Source: Saccharobesus litoralis
Lineage (GTDB): Bacteria; Pseudomonadota; Gammaproteobacteria; Enterobacterales; Alteromonadaceae
Length of the DNA stretch: 64,000 nt
Assembly (NCBI RefSeq): GCF_003063625.1
Contig: NZ_CP026604.1
Location: 4,690,065-4,754,064, forward strand
Direction of reading: 5' to 3'
How positions within the stretch are numbered: position 1 is the stretch's first letter; every line of letters starts with the position of its first letter. The position numbers were made by a program, and so were the translations under genes. The notes under the pieces were generated by a model. The model did no database searches and was not told the origin of the DNA. It saw nothing but the letters and a program-made list of their open reading frames with translations. Shown here piece after piece: positions 27,277 through 39,292 of the stretch.

Positions 27277-30200
27277 TTAACTTTCATAATCAAAATACAC
27301 TTGTTCTTCACCGACAATTTGTTGTAAGTCATATATCAATCTGTCCTTAGGCGTAATATACCAATTAACACCAAACTTGATATTCGCTTGGGCTTTATCT
27401 GTTTTGTATATTGCCTTAACCGGTACAGAACCTTGATGGTAATTCTCCATCACGGCTTTTAACTTACTGGTAAAACCGTCAGTCAGCGTACTTGAGTTGA
27501 TATGAAAAGTAAGCGATTTAACCGTTTGCTCACGCGCGGCAACTATGTCTTTAACCTCTGATGCCCCCATCATATTGGCATCGCTATAATCATCAAATTG
27601 CACGCGACCTTTAACAATAATGATTTTATCTTTCTGCAATAATTCTTCTGCTCTATCATAATCATCAGGGAAAAAGCGTACATCTATACGCGCTGATTTG
27701 TCATCAATGGTGGCAATGGCCCAACGCCGGCCTTTCTTGTTGACCATCACTTTAACCCCTAGTATTAAACCAGCAGCAGTTACCTCTACCCCTCTAGGCG
27801 TGGGTTCTAAATCAGCGACTTTACAATTCACATAATGACGTAGCTCTTTACGATAGCGGTTGATTGGATGCCCAGTTAAATATAAGCCTAGCGTTTCACG
27901 TTCCCCCTCTAACCAAACCTCTTCTGGCCACTTAGGTACATTGGCAAACGCTTTTTCAACATCTTCAGGTTCTGTGGTTAACACACCAAACAAATCATCT
28001 TGACCCATTGCTTGATCTTTATGATGTTGATCGGCGGCCTTTAACGCATCATTTAAACTAGCCATCATAGCCGCGCGATGAGGGCCCAGTTGATCCATAG
28101 CACCCGCTTGCACCAACTTTTCTAATACCCGTCGATTCACTTTTTTCAAATCAATCTTGGTACAAAAATCAAATAAATCGGTAAATCGCCCCTGAGTTTC
28201 TCGTGCATGAATGATAGCTTCAATCGGTCCTTCGCCTACGCCTTTAATTGCCCCTATGCCATAAACTATCTCACCTTTATCCGTCACGGTGAACTTATAC
28301 TGCCCAGAGTTAACATCTGGCGGCAATATTTTAAGGCCCATTCGTTCACATTCGTCAACTAACGTCACCACCTTATCCGTGTTATCCATATCCGCAGACA
28401 TAACTGCTGCCATAAACTCCGCTGGGTAGTGAGTTTTCATCCACAAGGTTTGATAAGAAACCAAGGCATAAGCCGCTGAATGCGATTTGTTAAATCCGTA
28501 ACCGGCAAATTTTTCTACCAAGTCAAAGATTTTCATGGCTAATTCGCCATCTATGCCGTTATTAATTGCTCCTTCTTCAAAAACAGCACGCTGTTTAGCC
28601 ATTTCTTCTGGCTTTTTCTTACCCATGGCACGACGTAACATATCAGCGCCGCCCAACGTATAACCAGACATGGCTTGCGCAATCTGCATGACTTGCTCTT
28701 GGTAAAGAATAATGCCGTACGTCGGTTCAAGGATCTCTTTCAAACATTCGTGTTGATAGTCAGCATCTGGATAAGAAACTTCTTCGCGACCATGCTTACG
28801 ATCAATAAAATTATCAACCATACCTGATTGCAAAGGCCCCGGACGAAACAGGGCGACAAGTGCAATCATATCTTCAAAACAATCGGGCTGCAGACGCTTA
28901 ATCAGGTCTTTCATACCCCGCGATTCGAGCTGGAACACGGCCGTTGTTTCAGAATTTTGTAATAGACGAAAGCTAGCGGGATCATCAATAGGAATAGCCG
29001 TAATATCAATTGGCGGCTTGCCTCGCTTAGCATTTCGCACGTCAGCCATATCAATTGCCCACTGCAAAATTGTCAGTGTGCGTAAGCCTAAAAAGTCAAA
29101 TTTAACTAACCCTGCGGTTTCAACATCATTTTTATCAAACTGGGTGACGGGTTGTTTGCCTTCTGCATCACAGTACAAAGGGGCAAAATCAGTAATAGTT
29201 GTCGGTGAGATAACCACGCCTCCGGCATGTTTACCCGCGTTTCGCGTACAACCTTCAAGGCGACGCGCCATATCAATTAACGCTTGCACCTCTTCATCAG
29301 CATCATAGATTTCAGGTAATCTTGGTTCAGCTTCAAACGCCTTTTTTAACGTCATGCCGGGATCAGGCGGTACCAACTTAGTAATGCGATCAACAAACCC
29401 ATAAGGATGGCCAAGAACACGCCCTACATCACGAATAACCGCTTTAGCTGCCATAGTACCAAAAGTGATGATCTGCGAAACCGCATCACGACCATACATA
29501 TCAGCAACGTGGGCAATAACCTCGTCACGACGGTCCATACAAAAATCCACGTCAAAATCTGGCATGGACACCCTTTCAGGGTTAAGAAAACGTTCGAAAA
29601 GTAAATCAAACTCAAGCGGGTCAAGATCGGTAATTTTTTGCGCATAGGCTACTAATGAACCTGCACCTGACCCTCGCCCTGGACCGACCGGTATGTTGTT
29701 GTCTTTACTCCATTGAATGAACTCCATTACGATTAAGAAGTAACCGGGAAAGCCCATCTGGTTAATAACATCCATTTCAATTTGCAAGCGTTCATCATAC
29801 TCGCCACGTTTTTCAGCTCGAACTTGTGGATCAGGAAACAAAAATTCGAGCCGATCTTCTAACCCTTCTTTTGATACTTTAACTAAGTAGTCTTCATCAC
29901 TGAGTCCACCAGTCGGGAATTTAGGTAAGAAATACTCGCCTAATCGAATAGTGACATTACAGCGCTTAGCAATCTCAACCGTATTAGCCAAGGCTTCTGG
30001 AATATCAGCAAAGCGCTCGCACATTTCCTGTTCAGAGCACAAATATTGTTGCGGCGAATAGCGTTTAGGCCGATTAGGGTCATCCAGAGTATAACCATCA
30101 TTGATAGCTACGCGTATTTCGTGAGCGTCAAAGTCATCCTCTTCCAAAAAGACCACTTCGTTAGTCGCCACCACAGGTAATCCTACCTGAGATGCCAAAT

Positions 30201-30759
30201 CAACCGCCATATGAAGATAATTTTCTTCATCTTTGCGTTCTGTTCGGATCAACTCCAAATAATAAGCATTTGGGAAATGCTCTTGGTAGAAGGCAACAAA
30301 TTGATTAACTTGTGCAACATTACCCTTAATTAATGCTTTACCGACATCACCTTCAACCCCACCGGAAAGTAAAATTAAACCTTCGGCGTGTTCTACCAAC
30401 CAAGCCTTATCAACAACTGCTTTACCTTGTACTTCACCGCGCTGGTAAGCTTTAGAAATAAGTAAAGTTAGGTTTTTATAACCCTGATTATTTTGACAAA
30501 GCGCAACCATCCGAAACAACTCGTTACCGAGTTCACTTGATTGCAGCCACAAGTCGGCACCAATGATAGGCTTTATACCTGCACCATGAGCTGCGCCATA
30601 AAACCGCACCAAACCACATAAATTCATCTGATCCGTGATCGCCATTGCTGGCATCTTCATGTCTTCAACTTTACTCACGATAGGTTTGGTTTTCGCCACA
30701 CCATCAACCATAGAAAAATCGGAATGAATGCGCAGATGAATAAACTTAGGATCAGACAT
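27277..30759 (-). CDS. dnaE: DNA polymerase III alpha subunit
   Basis: This 1160-residue protein is the replicative polymerase. The N-terminal PHP domain ([19 protein letters not shown]) comes first. The palm has the catalytic aspartates in [11 protein letters not shown] (about residues 398-408) and in [11 protein letters not shown]. An (HhH)2 region, an OB fold and the tau-binding C-terminus follow. Its length equals E. coli DnaE. Its ATG overlaps the rnhB stop (TAATG), so the two are translationally coupled at the end of the lpx gene block. Confidence 0.98.
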   Translation of the reverse strand: MSDPKFIHLRIHSDFSMVDGVAKTKPIVSKVEDMKMPAMAITDQMNLCGLVRFYGAAHGAGIKPIIGADLWLQSSELGNELFRMVALCQNNQGYKNLTLLISKAYQRGEVQGKAVVDKAWLVEHAEGLILLSGGVEGDVGKALIKGNVAQVNQFVAFYQEHFPNAYYLELIRTERKDEENYLHMAVDLASQVGLPVVATNEVVFLEEDDFDAHEIRVAINDGYTLDDPNRPKRYSPQQYLCSEQEMCERFADIPEALANTVEIAKRCNVTIRLGEYFLPKFPTGGLSDEDYLVKVSKEGLEDRLEFLFPDPQVRAEKRGEYDERLQIEMDVINQMGFPGYFLIVMEFIQWSKDNNIPVGPGRGSGAGSLVAYAQKITDLDPLEFDLLFERFLNPERVSMPDFDVDFCMDRRDEVIAHVADMYGRDAVSQIITFGTMAAKAVIRDVGRVLGHPYGFVDRITKLVPPDPGMTLKKAFEAEPRLPEIYDADEEVQALIDMARRLEGCTRNAGKHAGGVVISPTTITDFAPLYCDAEGKQPVTQFDKNDVETAGLVKFDFLGLRTLTILQWAIDMADVRNAKRGKPPIDITAIPIDDPASFRLLQNSETTAVFQLESRGMKDLIKRLQPDCFEDMIALVALFRPGPLQSGMVDNFIDRKHGREEVSYPDADYQHECLKEILEPTYGIILYQEQVMQIAQAMSGYTLGGADMLRRAMGKKKPEEMAKQRAVFEEGAINNGIDGELAMKIFDLVEKFAGYGFNKSHSAAYALVSYQTLWMKTHYPAEFMAAVMSADMDNTDKVVTLVDECERMGLKILPPDVNSGQYKFTVTDKGEIVYGIGAIKGVGEGPIEAIIHARETQGRFTDLFDFCTKIDLKKVNRRVLEKLVQAGAMDQLGPHRAAMMASLNDALKAADQHHKDQAMGQDDLFGVLTTEPEDVEKAFANVPKWPEEVWLEGERETLGLYLTGHPINRYRKELRHYVNCKVADLEPTPRGVEVTAAGLILGVKVMVNKKGRRWAIATIDDKSARIDVRFFPDDYDRAEELLQKDKIIIVKGRVQFDDYSDANMMGASEVKDIVAAREQTVKSLTFHINSSTLTDGFTSKLKAVMENYHQGSVPVKAIYKTDKAQANIKFGVNWYITPKDRLIYDLQQIVGEEQVYFDYES

Positions 30760-31367
30760 TAACGAGACTCCAAGGCTCTAATAACAGGTTTAAATGATTT
30801 ACGGTGTTGCTCGATTGGCCCTAACGCCTGCAATTTTTCCATATGTAACTTAGTTGGGTAGCCTTTGTGCTTATTAAACTCATAGTCTGGGTACTGCTTG
30901 GCTAACTCAAGCATTTGTCGATCACGAAACTCTTTAGCCAATATAGAAGCGGCACTGATTGCAGGAATTAAATCGTCACCTTTGACTATAGCTTCACACG
31001 GCATAGTTATGCCTGTAACAGGCTTATTGCCATCAACCATAACAAGTTCAGGTTGGGTTGTTAGGCCTTCTATTGCACGACGCATGGCTAAAAAGCTCGC
31101 TTGTAAAATATTAATATCATCTATTTCACTAGCCGTTGCTTCAGCTACAGCCCAAGCTAACGCTTTTTGTTTGATCTCAACTTCAAGGATAGCTCTTTTT
31201 TTATCAGACAATTTTTTAGAGTCTCGCAATCCTTCGATCGGTTGCTCAGGATCCAATATAACCGCAGCAGCAACAACTGAGCCGACAAGAGGACCGCGTC
31301 CGACTTCGTCAACGCCTGCGACTAATTGTGCATCTTTGGCTAACTCACTAAACAAATCATTTTGCAT
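30759..31367 (-). CDS. rnhB: Ribonuclease HII
   Basis: This 202-residue enzyme cuts the RNA strand of RNA-DNA hybrids and excises misincorporated ribonucleotides. The metal-binding residues are visible in [20 protein letters not shown] (Asp-Glu), the central MVDGNK and [14 protein letters not shown]. The length is usual. It lies three bases after lpxB and overlaps dnaE. Confidence 0.97.
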   Translation of the reverse strand: MQNDLFSELAKDAQLVAGVDEVGRGPLVGSVVAAAVILDPEQPIEGLRDSKKLSDKKRAILEVEIKQKALAWAVAEATASEIDDINILQASFLAMRRAIEGLTTQPELVMVDGNKPVTGITMPCEAIVKGDDLIPAISAASILAKEFRDRQMLELAKQYPDYEFNKHKGYPTKLHMEKLQALGPIEQHRKSFKPVIRALESR

Positions 31368-31369
31368 GA

Positions 31370-32494
31370 TTATCTTCTCACTAATTCTGCAATAGCTAAG
31401 GCGGCATGCTTACCCGCATCTTTTTTCAGTTGGTGATGTATTTGGCTAAACTGCTGCATCATGTCTTGATTATCTGACGTAAATAAACGCTGCAGCTCTT
31501 GCTTTAATGCAGTTGGTGTTACGTCATCTTGCAATAACTCTTTAACTAACATGCTATCTGCTAGTAAGTTGGGTAAGGAAAAGTACTTAACTTTAACTAA
31601 GCGTTTAAAAATCATATAGGACAAGGTTTTAAAGCGATACGCAACAACCATAGGCCGTTTAATTAAAGCCGCCTCTAGGGTCGCCGTACCTGACGCCATT
31701 AACAACACATCCGCCGCAGCCATTACGCTTTGCGCCGATTTTTCAAAGTATTGAATAGTCACGTCCGGAGCATATTTTAATCGAGCGGCTTCGAGTTGAG
31801 CTTGGCGTTTGGGATTAACATACGCTGAAATCACTTGTAAGTCAGGCAGTTCTGTTTTCAACTCAACAATGGCTTTAAGGTAGGGCTCGCCAAGCAATTC
31901 GATTTCACTACTGCGGCTACCACAAAATAAGCCTAAGGTTGCGCGATTAGCAATATTCAATTGTTGTCGAGCTTTTAGTTTGTCGCTTTGTAATGGAATT
32001 TGATCCGCTAACGTATGACCAATAAATTGGCAAGGCACATCAAATTTATCGTAAAAGGCTTTTTCAAAGGGAAATAAAGCTAGCACCAAATCGGTGGCTT
32101 TTTTCACTTTAAATACCCGTTTTTGACGCCAAGCCCACACAGACGGGCTCACATAATGAACGGTTTTAATACCGACAGCCTTTAACTTGCCTTCTAAGGT
32201 TAAATTGAAATCAGGTGCATCGATACCAATAAAGATATCCGGCGGTGACGCTTTCCAATAATTAATAAGCTGTTTGCGAATAGATAAGAGCCGAGGTAAA
32301 CGCCCGAGGACTTCAACAATTCCCATCACTGCCAGTTCTTCCATATCAAACAGCGCTTTGCACCCTTGAGCTTTCATGCCTTCACCGGGCACACCTTCAA
32401 AAGTAGCGTCTGGAAATATTTTTTTTAATTCTTGGATAAGGTTGCTGCCGAGGATATCACCCGATACCTCACCAGCAACTAATGCAATGCGCAT
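31370..32494 (-). CDS. lpxB: Lipid-A-disaccharide synthase
   Basis: This 374-residue peripheral membrane glycosyltransferase joins UDP-2,3-diacylglucosamine and lipid X to the lipid A disaccharide. Family signatures are [11 protein letters not shown] at the N-terminus, [24 protein letters not shown] and GSRSSEIE. It sits between lpxA and rnhB with gaps of only a few bases, the usual operon. Confidence 0.98.
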   Translation of the reverse strand: MRIALVAGEVSGDILGSNLIQELKKIFPDATFEGVPGEGMKAQGCKALFDMEELAVMGIVEVLGRLPRLLSIRKQLINYWKASPPDIFIGIDAPDFNLTLEGKLKAVGIKTVHYVSPSVWAWRQKRVFKVKKATDLVLALFPFEKAFYDKFDVPCQFIGHTLADQIPLQSDKLKARQQLNIANRATLGLFCGSRSSEIELLGEPYLKAIVELKTELPDLQVISAYVNPKRQAQLEAARLKYAPDVTIQYFEKSAQSVMAAADVLLMASGTATLEAALIKRPMVVAYRFKTLSYMIFKRLVKVKYFSLPNLLADSMLVKELLQDDVTPTALKQELQRLFTSDNQDMMQQFSQIHHQLKKDAGKHAALAIAELVRR

Positions 32495-32507
32495 AAGACT
32501 CGCCTAT

Positions 32508-33281
32508 TTAACGAATTATGCCGCGATTTGATTGCTCGATAAAATCGACAAAAGGTTGGATAGCCGATTCTTGCTTAGCAGATTCAGCTAATTGCGCAGT
32601 CGCCTCAGCTAAGGTCAATCCGTTGCGATATAAGGTTTTATACGCGTTACGTATGGCCAATATTGCATCTTTAGAATAACCACGGCGTTTTAAACCTTCG
32701 CTATTGATACCATGAGGCTCAGCATTTTGACCTGCCACCATTACATAAGGCGGAATATCTTTTAATACCACAGAGCCAACAGCACAAAACGAATGACTGC
32801 CAATTTTGCAAAATTGGTGAACCCCAGTAAAACCGCCCAAAATAGCAAAGTCGCCAACATGGACATGCCCGGCTAATGTCGCATTGTTAGCCAAAATATT
32901 GTTGTCACCAACAATACAATCATGCGCAACATGTACATAGGCCATTAACAAATTGCCTGACCCTATTTGAGTCAAGCTATTATCTTGGGTTGTTCCTCTG
33001 TGGATAGTGACAGACTCTCGAATAATATTGTTATCACCAATAATGAGTTCTGTCGGTTCGCCTGCAACAAACTTTTTGTCCTGACAGTCTTCGCCAACCG
33101 AGGCAAACTGAAAGATCCGGTTACCTTTACCAATTTTAGTTGGGCCTTTAATAACCACATGCGAGGCGATTTGGCAGTTATCACCTATTTCAACATTAGC
33201 AGCTATATAAGTCCAAGGGCCTATGGTAACGTTTTTACCAATCTTAGCCCCAGCTTCAATTATCGCGGTACTGTGTATCAA
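32508..33281 (-). CDS. lpxA: UDP-N-acetylglucosamine acyltransferase
   Basis: This left-handed beta-helix enzyme of about 257 residues performs the first step of lipid A synthesis, O-acylation of UDP-GlcNAc from hydroxyacyl-ACP. Hexapeptide repeats start at once (AIIEAGAKIGKNVTIGP), and the catalytic His lies in VHVAHDCIVGDNN. I prefer the TTG at 33281 because the protein then begins (M)IHSTAII as in relatives, with GAGAG upstream. An in-frame GTG at 33302 overlapping fabZ is the alternative. Confidence 0.95.
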   Translation of the reverse strand: MIHSTAIIEAGAKIGKNVTIGPWTYIAANVEIGDNCQIASHVVIKGPTKIGKGNRIFQFASVGEDCQDKKFVAGEPTELIIGDNNIIRESVTIHRGTTQDNSLTQIGSGNLLMAYVHVAHDCIVGDNNILANNATLAGHVHVGDFAILGGFTGVHQFCKIGSHSFCAVGSVVLKDIPPYVMVAGQNAEPHGINSEGLKRRGYSKDAILAIRNAYKTLYRNGLTLAEATAQLAESAKQESAIQPFVDFIEQSNRGIIR

Positions 33282-33282
33282 A

Positions 33283-33744
33283 TTACATCTCTCTAGCGGC
33301 ACACATAATTTCCGCTGAGCAAGCTAACTCTCCGTCAACTTTGGCTTCACACGAAAATTTCCACATGCCACGTCGTTCTTTAATTAGTTCAGCGTGCAAA
33401 TGCAGTTGGTCTCCAGGAACAACTGGGCGCTTAAATCTAACGTTATCAACTGAAGCTAATAAATATAGTTCATTGCCTGTTAGGCCGCCACGCGCTTGCA
33501 TGGTTTTAAAACCTAAAATACCAGTAGCTTGCGCTAAGGCTTCTATAATCAACACACCTGGGAAAATAGGCTTTCCTGGAAAGTGACCATTAAAAATAGG
33601 CTCGTTGATAGTAATATTTTTGTAACCATGCACTGACTTTTCAACTTCAAAATCAACAACACGGTCAATTAATAAAAACGGATAACGATGCGGCAATAGT
33701 TCAAATATTTCTTGGATATCAACCGTATTTAATTCGCTACTCAA
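33283..33744 (-). CDS. fabZ: 3-hydroxyacyl-[acyl-carrier-protein] dehydratase FabZ
   Basis: This 153-residue hotdog dehydratase of fatty acid elongation has the catalytic His in [13 protein letters not shown] and the Glu in [15 protein letters not shown]. The length fits FabZ. It lies between lpxD and lpxA, so substrate supply for lipid A and for fatty acids is linked. Its end overlaps or abuts the lpxA start. Confidence 0.98.
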   Translation of the reverse strand: MSSELNTVDIQEIFELLPHRYPFLLIDRVVDFEVEKSVHGYKNITINEPIFNGHFPGKPIFPGVLIIEALAQATGILGFKTMQARGGLTGNELYLLASVDNVRFKRPVVPGDQLHLHAELIKERRGMWKFSCEAKVDGELACSAEIMCAAREM

Positions 33745-33817
33745 AACTCTTATTCCTGTACTTATTGCGAAACGGCGCGATTATAACGACTTATTGCCAA
33801 ATAACCGCTCCGATTAG

Positions 33818-34855
33818 TTAATCTTCGCTTGTTTTTAATTCCGCTAATTGCTTTTCTAGCTCTTTTACCCGATCAAATAAACTTTCAACCTGGCGTAATT
33901 TCACCGTATTGCGCCGCCATTCTTTATTTGTGGTAGCAGGTTGACCTGACGAGTAAACTCCGGCTTCTGGCAAGCTTTTAGTGACCATAGAAAATCCGGT
34001 GACATGCACATCATCAGCCAACTGAATATGACCGTTTAGCGCGACACCACCAGCTAACGTACAACGTTTTCCGATATAGGTACTACCAGCCATGATAACG
34101 CCACCAGCAATAGCTGTGTTTTCATCAACTTCAACGTTATGAGCAATGTGTACCAAATTATCTATTTTTACACCTTGACGGATCAGGGTGTCTTTAATGG
34201 TGCCACGATCAATTGAGGTATTAGAGCCAATTTCAACATTGTCTTCTATAACAACACGGCCAACCTGAGGGATTTTTACCCATTGGCCTTTATCATTTGC
34301 AAAACCAAAACCATCCGAGCCAATAACAGCGCCCGAGTGAATGATGCAATCGTCACCTAATTGACAGTTATGGTACAAGGTGGCGTTTGCATATATTTTA
34401 CAGCCTTTACCCACCTCGGTATTTTCACCAATGTAAGCGCCGGATGCAATTTGACTACCAGCACCAACAACAGCACCTGCACAAACGGTGGCACCACTGG
34501 CTATGTTTGCTGTGGGATCAATTTGTGCCGACTCATGAATAAATGCATCGCTGGCAATACCGTTAGCAATATTCGGTGTAGTATCCAATACTTGAGCCGC
34601 TAATGCGTAGGCAAGATATGGATTATCCGCTAACAAACAAGAACCTTGATATAACTCGGCGAACTCTGGCTTTAAAATAACCGCAGCCGCCTGACAACTG
34701 GCAAGTTGCTTAGCGTACTTTTTATCATTTAAAAAAGTGACTTTTTCTGCATCGGCTTCTGGAATACCAGCAACGCCATTAATTTGCTGCTCGCCATCAC
34801 CTTGCAATGTTGCGCCAATGCGCTGAGCCAGTTCGGCTAGCGAAATCGTCTTCAT
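33818..34855 (-). CDS. lpxD: UDP-3-O-(3-hydroxyacyl)glucosamine N-acyltransferase
   Basis: This 345-residue trimeric enzyme performs the third step of lipid A synthesis. It has an N-terminal uridine-binding domain (about 1-100), then a left-handed beta helix of hexapeptide repeats with the catalytic His in LVHIAHNVEVDEN. A C-terminal helix follows (VESLFDRVKELEKQLAEL). Its ATG is immediately next to the skp stop. Confidence 0.98.
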   Translation of the reverse strand: MKTISLAELAQRIGATLQGDGEQQINGVAGIPEADAEKVTFLNDKKYAKQLASCQAAAVILKPEFAELYQGSCLLADNPYLAYALAAQVLDTTPNIANGIASDAFIHESAQIDPTANIASGATVCAGAVVGAGSQIASGAYIGENTEVGKGCKIYANATLYHNCQLGDDCIIHSGAVIGSDGFGFANDKGQWVKIPQVGRVVIEDNVEIGSNTSIDRGTIKDTLIRQGVKIDNLVHIAHNVEVDENTAIAGGVIMAGSTYIGKRCTLAGGVALNGHIQLADDVHVTGFSMVTKSLPEAGVYSSGQPATTNKEWRRNTVKLRQVESLFDRVKELEKQLAELKTSED

Positions 34856-35370
34856 TATTTGATTTTACTAATTTTATCAACAAGCTTAGCTGAAATATTG
34901 TCGCTTTCGTTTGCATAGAAAGGTACCGACTCTTTACGTAAAATTAAGTCATATTTACCTTCAGCGGCAATGGCATCAATATTTTGCTTAATCAATACCA
35001 ATAATTTATTGCGCTCTTCCGCTGAACGACGACGCATTTCTTGGTCTAAACCTTGCGCTTTTTTAGTAAAGTCGTCACGCAAAGAAAGTACTTTTTTAGC
35101 GTTTTCTTGCTTTTCAGCTTCGCTCATGGTTGCTGCTTCGCGCTTTTGCTTATCCATGTAATATTTGATGTCTTGTTCCATACGACGTACTTCTTCAACA
35201 CGATCTTTAAATTCCGATTCAATCGTATTCTGAATAGCTGCCGCTTGCGGTAACTGTTGAAATACAGCTTGTACATCAACAATGCCAATTTTTTGTGCAG
35301 CATTCGCAACGGACGCAAAACCACTGGTTAATGCCAACAACAATGACGCGGCTAAAGTTAACTTTTTCAA
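34855..35370 (-). CDS. skp: Periplasmic chaperone Skp/OmpH
   Basis: This 171-residue protein has a signal peptide (KKLTLAASLLLALTSGFASVANA) and a mature part with a small beta body and long charged helices (about residues 60-130). That is the jellyfish-like trimer that holds unfolded outer-membrane proteins for BamA. The TTG start at 35370 is preceded by GGGGAT. Its position directly after bamA is conserved. Confidence 0.95.
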   Translation of the reverse strand: MKKLTLAASLLLALTSGFASVANAAQKIGIVDVQAVFQQLPQAAAIQNTIESEFKDRVEEVRRMEQDIKYYMDKQKREAATMSEAEKQENAKKVLSLRDDFTKKAQGLDQEMRRRSAEERNKLLVLIKQNIDAIAAEGKYDLILRKESVPFYANESDNISAKLVDKISKIK

Positions 35371-35405
35371 GATATATCCCCTTTGTTGAGATTCTTATAA
35401 TTTTA

Positions 35406-37916
35406 TTAGAATGTATTACCGATGTTGAAGCTAAAGAACTTAGTTTCATCATCATCGAATTTTTTCAATGGTTTAGCAAAGCTAAAAATAATCGGCCCCA
35501 TCGGCGATATCCATTGCACTGAAATACCAGCAGACGCTCTAAAGCGCATAGGATCCGAATAATCATCAATGATTGCAAGCTGATCTGGATCTAATTCTGC
35601 ATATTTTCCAAAATCGAACTCAGTATCCCATACGTTACCAAAATCAACAAAAGCACTGGTACGGAATGATGTACTCGCGGCTGGCTCAACAAAAGGCAAT
35701 GGGAAAATCAACTCGACTGTCCCTAACGCTTGCGCGTTACCACCGTTAGAACGAGCGTTTTGGCTACCATTAGTCGTATATTTTTGTAATAGGTCAAAAC
35801 GAGGATCAAGTACGATAGTATCAACATTACCTTGACCGTCCGCCGGGCCGCTTATGGTTTGTGACGTTCGATAAAACAGTTTAGGACCAACCACACTATT
35901 CTCAAACCCACGCATGGTAGATTGACCACCGGCTCGGAAGTATTCCCACGTAGGTAATACGTGATCATTACCATTGCCAATCTCTCCATAACCGTTGGCA
36001 TAGCCTAAACGTAACCGCGTGGTAAACACCCATGAATGAAAACGATCTAATGGGAAATAATGTTTATCTTCAAACGATAATTTAAAATATTGGTTATCCG
36101 AACCTGGAACGGTAATCTTACCCGTTAAGTTTTGACTATTACCCGCTGTTGGAAACATACCTTTGTTCAATGTGCTACGAGACCAACCAGTTGATAACTC
36201 ATAGTTATCAAAAACTAACTGGTTTTTATCATTCTTTTTGTCATCATAAACAATATTGAATGAGCGCATCATTTCAGATGGTTGCGAGAAGTTACCCATT
36301 TCATTATGAAAATAGCCTACTCCCCAACGAATGCGATTCACTTCGTCAATTGGGTAACTTAAATTAAGTGATGAAGTAAAACGCGTAAGTTCGTAATCTT
36401 CGGTATTAGAGAACGAGTTACCGTAGTCGATTTCTTGATAAGAAACTGAGCCCCCTAAACTGATACCATCCACGGTAAAATAAGGATCAGTAAAACTCAC
36501 ACTAGCAGTTTTAGCATACGAGATGGTATTAACGTTAAACGCTACCATATTACCCGTACCTAAGAAGTTATTATGTTGAATACCGGCTTGCATACTAAAG
36601 CCTGTTGCATCGCCATAACCTATACCAGCGTTAAATTGCCCTGAAGGCTGTTCTTTTACAGTAAAGATAACATCGACTTGATCATCTTGATCAGGCAAGC
36701 GAACAGTTTCAAACTCAACCGACTCAACATAAGGTAAGCGTTGAATTCGAACTTTAGACATTTCTAATGAATAGCTTGATAGCCAAGCTGATTCCATTTG
36801 GCGTAGCTCACGACGTAACACTTCATCATCTGTGGTTTCATTACCTTCAAAGATGATACGACGCACGTTAATTCGCTTACCGGGATCAACCTTAACGGTT
36901 AACGCAACTTCTTTTTTCTCGTCATCAATTTCCGGAATAGTTTCTACTTCAGGAAATGCATAACCCCAGTTGCCCAACATCTTCGAAATGGCTTCTTCAC
37001 CACCTGTCACGGCTGCAGCGTTATATAAACTACCTTTAGGAAAGCCCATAATACGCTTGAATGCCTGCTCTTGATTGACTAAATCACCAACAAACTCAAC
37101 TTTTGAAATGGTGTAAGTTTCGCCTTCTGATACGTTTAACGTAACATAGACTTGCTCTTTATCAGGCGTTAATGATACTTGGGTAGAGTCGATGGCAAAA
37201 CGAATATAACCGCGATCTTTATAATAAGATTCCAGCGTTTCCTGATCACCTTGCAAGGTTTGCTTTTGGTAACGATCACTTGAGCCGAATTCCCACCAAG
37301 CTAAATCTTGCTGAGACTCAAATTTACTCAGTAATAAATCATCCGAAAACAGTTCATTACCAACAATATTAATTTGCTTAACTTTGGCTGCATCACCCTC
37401 GGAAAATTCAAAGGTCAAATTTACACGGTTGCGCGGCAAATAGGTGACTTTCGCTTCTACATCGGCGTTGTACTTACCAATACTTTGGTAAAAGTCTTCC
37501 AGACCTTTTTCAAGGTTAGCTAAAAGCGTTTTATCTAAAGGTTCACCCGCACGAATATCTTGCGAATCAAGATTCTCTTGCAACTGCTCATCTTTTAAAT
37601 CTTTATTGCCTTCTAAAATAACTTCGGCAATGGTTGGACGCTCTTGAACTTTAAAAATTAATGTATTGCCTTCACGGTACGCTTCGATAGATTCAAAATG
37701 ACCCGATGCAAACAAAGATTTAATAGTTTGAGTTAAACGAAATGAGTTAACCTTATCGCCAGACTGCAATGGGACATAGGTTAACGTTGCGCCAAGCGCG
37801 ACACGCTGTAGACCATTTATCTTGACATCATCAAGGATAAACTCTTCAACTGCATTCGCGTTTGCACTCAATGCCAGTGCTAACGCACCAGTGAGTAAAG
37901 ATTTTTTAAAATTCAT
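35406..37916 (-). CDS. bamA: Outer-membrane protein assembly factor BamA
   Basis: This 836-residue core of the BAM complex has a signal peptide (residues 1-22, ending ANANA), five POTRA domains (about 24-350) and a C-terminal 16-strand barrel. The conserved barrel motif is TMRGFENS and the last residue is Phe (NIGNTF), the outer-membrane insertion signal. It is slightly longer than E. coli BamA (810). It lies between rseP and skp. Confidence 0.98.
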   Translation of the reverse strand: MNFKKSLLTGALALALSANANAVEEFILDDVKINGLQRVALGATLTYVPLQSGDKVNSFRLTQTIKSLFASGHFESIEAYREGNTLIFKVQERPTIAEVILEGNKDLKDEQLQENLDSQDIRAGEPLDKTLLANLEKGLEDFYQSIGKYNADVEAKVTYLPRNRVNLTFEFSEGDAAKVKQINIVGNELFSDDLLLSKFESQQDLAWWEFGSSDRYQKQTLQGDQETLESYYKDRGYIRFAIDSTQVSLTPDKEQVYVTLNVSEGETYTISKVEFVGDLVNQEQAFKRIMGFPKGSLYNAAAVTGGEEAISKMLGNWGYAFPEVETIPEIDDEKKEVALTVKVDPGKRINVRRIIFEGNETTDDEVLRRELRQMESAWLSSYSLEMSKVRIQRLPYVESVEFETVRLPDQDDQVDVIFTVKEQPSGQFNAGIGYGDATGFSMQAGIQHNNFLGTGNMVAFNVNTISYAKTASVSFTDPYFTVDGISLGGSVSYQEIDYGNSFSNTEDYELTRFTSSLNLSYPIDEVNRIRWGVGYFHNEMGNFSQPSEMMRSFNIVYDDKKNDKNQLVFDNYELSTGWSRSTLNKGMFPTAGNSQNLTGKITVPGSDNQYFKLSFEDKHYFPLDRFHSWVFTTRLRLGYANGYGEIGNGNDHVLPTWEYFRAGGQSTMRGFENSVVGPKLFYRTSQTISGPADGQGNVDTIVLDPRFDLLQKYTTNGSQNARSNGGNAQALGTVELIFPLPFVEPAASTSFRTSAFVDFGNVWDTEFDFGKYAELDPDQLAIIDDYSDPMRFRASAGISVQWISPMGPIIFSFAKPLKKFDDDETKFFSFNIGNTF

Positions 37917-37942
37917 TAGAAAACTAACTCAAACCAAACTTG

Positions 37943-39292
37943 TTATAGACGAGCGATATCATTAAAAATGGCTATGCTCATCATGCTAAATATTAAAATT
38001 AGCCCTATCTTATACCCCAGTTCCTGAACACTTTCTGGAACTGGCTTACCAGTGGCAAGCTCGATAAGGTAATAAAGTAAATGGCCGCCATCAAGTACAG
38101 GCAAGGGTAAAAGGTTAATTATTCCCAAATTAACGCTAATAAAGGCCATAAAGCTTAAAAAATGTACTAACCCATAACTTGCAGTGGTACCTGCCCCCTC
38201 AGCAATGGTCACAGGTCCACTTAATGCTTTTATGGAAACTTCACCACTTAACAGCTTTGCAACCATGGCAAAACTCAAAGTAATCGTATTCCACGTTTTT
38301 TCAACCGCTACCGGTATAGCAGCCAGCACATTATACTGTTGATGATTAGTATATTCTGGAGGAAAAGGCTCAACTGTAGGTGATACCCCAACAAAGCCAA
38401 CGGTTTTTCCATCACGGTGTTTTGTGACGCCTAATTTCAAGAAAAGTTCCAGCTCGCGCCCATTTCGCTCAACCTGAATCGCAATTTCTTCATTGGGATA
38501 AGGCCATACTTGTGTTTGGAAATCACGCCAATCGGCAATTTTGTTACCGTTAACCGCAATAATTTTATCGCCAATTTGCAATACATTAAATGCCGGAGAC
38601 TTATCAGCAACCTGACTGACAATAGCGTGAATATTGGGTCTATAGGGTTTAATACCAATAGATGTTATTAAACTTTCACTTTCCGGTTTAGGTGTCCAAT
38701 AAGTTAAATCGAGTACGCGAGATTTAGGTTGTTGCTGATGTTTCGCTATCACTTCCACAATAACATCTGGCGCGCCAATCACGCGAGACAATTCAAGTTG
38801 CACATCTTGCCAAGTATTTGTCCGCTGGCCATTAATCGAAAATATTTCACTACTCGATTGAATATTAGCCTGCGCAACAATTGAGTCTTTAACTATGTCA
38901 CCAATAATCGGCTTAGGCGACTGGACGCCAATTAAGTACATTGCCCAAAATGCAACAATCGCCAATATAAAATTAAAAATAGGCCCAGCAGCTACGATAG
39001 CAATACGTTGACTAACCGGCTTATAGTTAAACGTTTGGTCGTGGTAGGCTTGGGGAACGTCTTCTATTCTGGAATCAAGCATTTTAACATAGCCACCCAA
39101 TGGAATGGCGGCTATAACATACTCAGTGCCTTGCTTGTCGTGCCATTTAAATAAAGGACTGCCAAAACCAATTGCAAAACGCAACACTTTAACACCACAT
39201 TTGCGCGCAACAATAAAATGACCATACTCATGCACAGTCACTAGCACGCCGATTAAAATGATAAAGAAGAGCAAATTCCATATAAATGTCAT
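37943..39292 (-). CDS. rseP: Site-2 intramembrane protease RseP
   Basis: This 449-residue inner-membrane zinc metalloprotease cleaves RseA to release sigma-E. The HEXXH motif (VHEYGHFIVAR, residues about 21-31), the distal LDG motif (LPVLDGGHLLYY) and two PDZ domains between them (about 125-310) are clear. It directly follows dxr (stop at 39293) and precedes bamA, one of the sigma-E targets in related bacteria. Confidence 0.97.
   Translation of the reverse strand: MTFIWNLLFFIILIGVLVTVHEYGHFIVARKCGVKVLRFAIGFGSPLFKWHDKQGTEYVIAAIPLGGYVKMLDSRIEDVPQAYHDQTFNYKPVSQRIAIVAAGPIFNFILAIVAFWAMYLIGVQSPKPIIGDIVKDSIVAQANIQSSSEIFSINGQRTNTWQDVQLELSRVIGAPDVIVEVIAKHQQQPKSRVLDLTYWTPKPESESLITSIGIKPYRPNIHAIVSQVADKSPAFNVLQIGDKIIAVNGNKIADWRDFQTQVWPYPNEEIAIQVERNGRELELFLKLGVTKHRDGKTVGFVGVSPTVEPFPPEYTNHQQYNVLAAIPVAVEKTWNTITLSFAMVAKLLSGEVSIKALSGPVTIAEGAGTTASYGLVHFLSFMAFISVNLGIINLLPLPVLDGGHLLYYLIELATGKPVPESVQELGYKIGLILIFSMMSIAIFNDIARL

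Noticed and set aside
33283-33302. Apparent overlap of lpxA into fabZ
   Set aside because: The upstream GTG adds residues not found in relatives; a TTG just after the fabZ stop gives the expected N-terminus, so the overlap is probably only apparent.
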